Below are positions 16,943-19,186 of a stretch of DNA of 19,186 nt, one piece after another (within the stretch, counting starts at the first letter, position 1; every line of letters starts with the position of its first letter). A program made the position numbers and the translations under genes. The notes beneath the pieces are model-generated. The model searched no databases and was not told the origin of the DNA. It worked only from the letters and a program-made list of their open reading frames with translations. Source of the stretch: Brachionus koreanus (Eukaryota; Rotifera; Eurotatoria; Ploima; Brachionidae); assembly GCA_016987375.1 (NCBI GenBank), contig PJRA01000444.1:1258547-1277732 (forward strand), in the 5' to 3' direction.

Positions 16943-17195
16943 CAAAGCTTAAAAAAAATCAAAATTGTTTTTTAATAAATAAAAAAATCTAAATTTTCTA
17001 TTTGTGTTAAAATTCCTATAGTGATTTTATTAACAATTTCAGTGTCCTTCGATTTTTATATCATTTTAGCTCAATGCAATAATAATATCACATACTTATA
17101 AATTATATAAATTTTTAGATGATAACTAAAGGGTTGTAATTAATTGTAATCTAATTTAAAAAAAATGTATTTTAATAGATGAAATAAAGAAAAAT
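16943..17195. other. AT-rich spacer
   Basis: No gene recognised between the secreted-protein gene and the transposase remnant. Confidence 0.5.
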
Positions 17196-17535
17196 CTATT
17201 GATTAGATTTTGGTTTTCGACCTCGGTTTTTCGGCGAAGGTTGCTCACTTTCTTCATCATCTTCTTCAAAATCGTTTTCTTCTGATGCTGTTGTTGCTGA
17301 CGTTGTAAGCTGATGCTCAAGCGCTTCTTTGCAAGTGTAGGACGACCTTTTTTTTGTTTTTCTCCAAGAGGTACGTTTTTTGCTTCATTCGGAATTGTTA
17401 ATAATTTGAAATGTTTGCATATGTAGTTCTATTGAAAATATGGACAAAGCATTTTGCCAACCTTCCATTTTGTTCCATTTTTGGTCCATTTATAGATTCA
17501 AATCCATTGTTTGTCGAAGGGCTATTAGATAAGTA
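17196..17535 (-). pseudogene. MULE-type transposase C-terminal remnant with SWIM zinc finger
   Basis: From high to low coordinates the minus strand gives NSPSTNNGFESING, the STNNG.E..N motif found late in MULE transposases; then, in another frame, CPYF, a stop, and NYICKH, which fits a SWIM finger; then IPNEAKNVPLGEKQKKGRPT with LAKK. After a one-base deletion near 17324 it continues ALEHQLTTSATTASEENDFE, EDDEESEQPSPKNRGRKPKS and TAG at 17196-17198. The basic GRP..AKKAL segment followed by an acidic then basic tail is usual for SWIM-containing transposase relatives. At least two frame changes and a stop make it non-functional. The N-terminal catalytic part is absent from the window. Confidence 0.65.
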
Positions 17536-17542
17536 ATCCTTG

Positions 17543-17574
17543 TTTACCTGGAGGTACTTTGGCCTCCAGGTAAA
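17543..17574. repeat. Perfect 12-bp hairpin beside the MULE remnant
   Basis: TTTACCTGGAGG (17543-17554) and CCTCCAGGTAAA (17563-17574) are exact reverse complements around an eight-base loop, followed by a run of A. It is G+C-rich for this window and stands at the upstream edge of the transposase remnant. Confidence 0.75.
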
Positions 17575-18570
17575 AAAAAAGAGGATATGATGCAAAAATA
17601 AGAGGAAAAAAATTTGGAATTATTTTTATTTTCAAAATTTTTCAAGTCCATCAAGAAAAAAAAACAGATTTTCAGATTTTATTTTTTATAAATAATAAAT
17701 TTTGTCTAAATATAAAACTTTTGTCTAAAATAAACTTGTCTTTAATAGGTAAACTAGTTTATAGAGCTTTAGATATCAACATATTTAAAACATTAAGCTA
17801 TATAATCAATTTATTTAACACCCTTGGATTTATTTTAAGAAACACAGATTAAAATTTTCTAAAAATAAGTGTTGAAATAGTACCAAAAAGCTTTTAGGCT
17901 GTTCTTTTATTAAAAAAAGCTATGAATTCATTAAATCCAAGAATATTAGAGCATCTTGAAGAATCATTATGAATTGTTGAAATACGAATTTAATCGAATT
18001 CAGCAAATAAAGCTATTTACATTTAGTTTAATTCAAAAAAAATTTTGAAAATAAATTCTAATTATTCATGCAAAATTTTAGTTTCTAAATTAAAGATTAT
18101 TAAATCCAAAAATTGTTAACATTAAAAAAATATAAAATTCAATTCCAGGCCATTTAATCCATTTACATTCAAAAAACCATCTAGTTGAATTTAAACAAAT
18201 ATTAATGAATTAAATTTACATTAAACAAAGATAGTTTATTTGAAGAAAATAAATAGAAGAGCGTAATTTTAAATTAATCTTATGCTCAGTGATGAACAAA
18301 ATTAAAAAGAAATAACTATTGTAGCATTGATTTTCTAATGTTGAAATTTGATCGATTTTTTGCACAGAAAAGCCTGGATAGTTAAAATAATTACTCGAAG
18401 TAAACAAAATAAATTAATAATTAATTTAAATGATTGCTTTTAATTAATGAATTAAAATGGGGAATTATTGATAAAAGCATTTCAATCAACATGAGAACAA
18501 AAAAGTTAATTGAATTTTTTTATTTTGAAAAAAAAATAAATTTTTTTTTTCTATTATAACTTAATGTAGA
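17575..18570. other. AT-rich intergenic DNA
   Basis: About 1 kb without a recognised gene, RNA or repeat. Minus-strand frames here, such as 18216-18407, are low-complexity. Confidence 0.5.
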
Positions 18571-18576
18571 TTTATT
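18571..18576 (-). terminator. Possible poly(A) signal of the PKC gene
   Basis: AATAAA on the minus strand (TTTATT on plus), about 160 bases after the PKC stop codon. Others occur further on, so the choice is uncertain. Confidence 0.3.
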
Positions 18577-18737
18577 AATTGTCTTAAAATGAAAATTGAA
18601 TAAATAAAGTAAACATCGATTAAATTCTATAAAACTAAATATCAGTCAAACAAATTAATTGCTTGAGTTTTGTTTTTTTAGTTAATTTCAAAAGGAAGCT
18701 ATTTGATGTGTCTTGTTGAGCGTGAAAATATATGTGT

Positions 18738-19186
18738 TTACACAGAGACAATATACTCAGGATTTACAAATGAAAAGCCGTCAAATTCGTTCTGATCCAA
18801 ATTCATAATGAACAGCTTGTCTGTTGGTGTCAGCTTTGGTGCTTCGTTTGTGAACTCCCTGTCGAAATTCGATGTATCACGCACATCATTCTTATTTTAG
18901 TTTAAAAAAATAACTAAAAAAAAAATATCTTTTAAATTATTTCTCACAATTTTCGGCTTGTAAGGAGGCTGAACTTCTCTAGACTCGATTCGATTCCAGT
19001 CAATTCTCCTAAAAAATATGTGATCCCTGACATTCTTTTCGCCATTGTCACCACTTCCAAGTCTTTTCTGAGGATTTTTAGTCAACAACTTAACAATCAG
19101 ACTAAAAATTAAGAAAGAAAAAAAAAAGCTTTTTTAGTTTGTTTACTCCTTTGCATATGGCCACAGCTTCTTTGGACATTTGTTTT
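18738..19186 (-). CDS. Conventional protein kinase C, last three exons (partial)
   Basis: Exons: 19186-19147 (cut by the window edge), 19088-18948 and 18890-18738, with introns of 58 and 57 bases, both phase 0. The exons read MSKEAVAICKG; then LLTKNPQKRLGSGDNGEKNV and RDHIFFRRIDWNRIESREVQ with PPYKPKI; then NDVRDTSNFDREFTNEAPKL, TPTDKLFIMNLDQNEFDGFS and FVNPEYIVSV. This is the end of the kinase domain followed by the AGC-kinase tail. LTPTD carries the turn-motif Thr and FDGFSFV is the hydrophobic motif with its Ser, both phosphorylation sites in PKC. FFRRIDW..IE.REVQPP.KPKI points to the calcium- and diacylglycerol-regulated class (PRKCA/B, fly Pkc53E) rather than delta or epsilon types. The sequence is intact. 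The C1, C2 and most of the kinase lie beyond the right edge. Confidence 0.93.

Noticed and set aside
18216..18407. Minus-strand 63-codon frame
   Set aside because: Low-complexity residues and no supporting signals.
1..19186. CRISPR arrays, operons, prophage or bacterial elements
   Set aside because: No regularly spaced repeats or bacterial gene features; introns, poly(A) signals and animal protein families show nuclear eukaryotic DNA.

Overview
This window looks like nuclear DNA from a small, very A+T-rich invertebrate animal. The sequence is mostly A/T by eye. Its protein genes are split by short GT-AG introns of 54-61 bases, use the standard stop codons, and match animal families: conventional protein kinase C, the lysophosphatidylinositol acyltransferase MBOAT7, a chymotrypsin-fold protease and an SHFL-like zinc protein. 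A dispersed 5S rRNA gene is also of animal type. No bacterial features were seen. A monogonont rotifer would fit the base composition and intron size, but nothing here proves the phylum; mites and other AT-rich invertebrates remain possible.

Layout. 1-140: possible end of an unrecognised gene. 554-655: Tc1 transposase scrap. 1204-2153: a secreted serine protease with stops, a frameshift and lost cysteines, so probably a pseudogene. 2300-5800: AT-rich DNA with a large inverted repeat, an FBXO9-like TPR scrap, a small coiled-coil ORF, and two Tc1 transposase pieces in opposite orientation. 6105-6521: an intact single-exon SHFL-like zinc protein. 7190-9600: degenerate coding islands, a repeated coiled-coil element, a non-LTR reverse transcriptase scrap, a telomere-like motif and a more G+C-rich, hairpin-rich stretch ending in a 45-base palindrome. 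10146-10379 and 14123-14251: two copies of one short coding segment that differ mostly at silent sites. 10661-10921: a broken minus-strand coding segment. 11371-13115: a complete six-exon MBOAT7 gene on the minus strand, reconstructed here to 484 residues. 14738-15538: a 5S rRNA gene between roughly 85-base inverted repeats. 16265-16942: an orphan secreted-protein gene with TATA box and poly(A) signal. 17196-17574: a MULE transposase tail with SWIM remnant, next to a perfect hairpin. 18738-19186: the last three exons of a conventional PKC gene on the minus strand.

The genes do not form an operon or an obvious joint pathway. MBOAT7 (phosphatidylinositol remodelling) and PKC (diacylglycerol/calcium signalling) are both lipid-signalling genes, but they are separated by repeats and their proximity is probably chance. 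The best leads for something undescribed are the invertebrate SHFL-like gene, the duplicated short coding segment that appears to be under purifying selection, the 5S gene inside inverted repeats, and the preference for AAG 3' splice sites with skipping of upstream TAGs.
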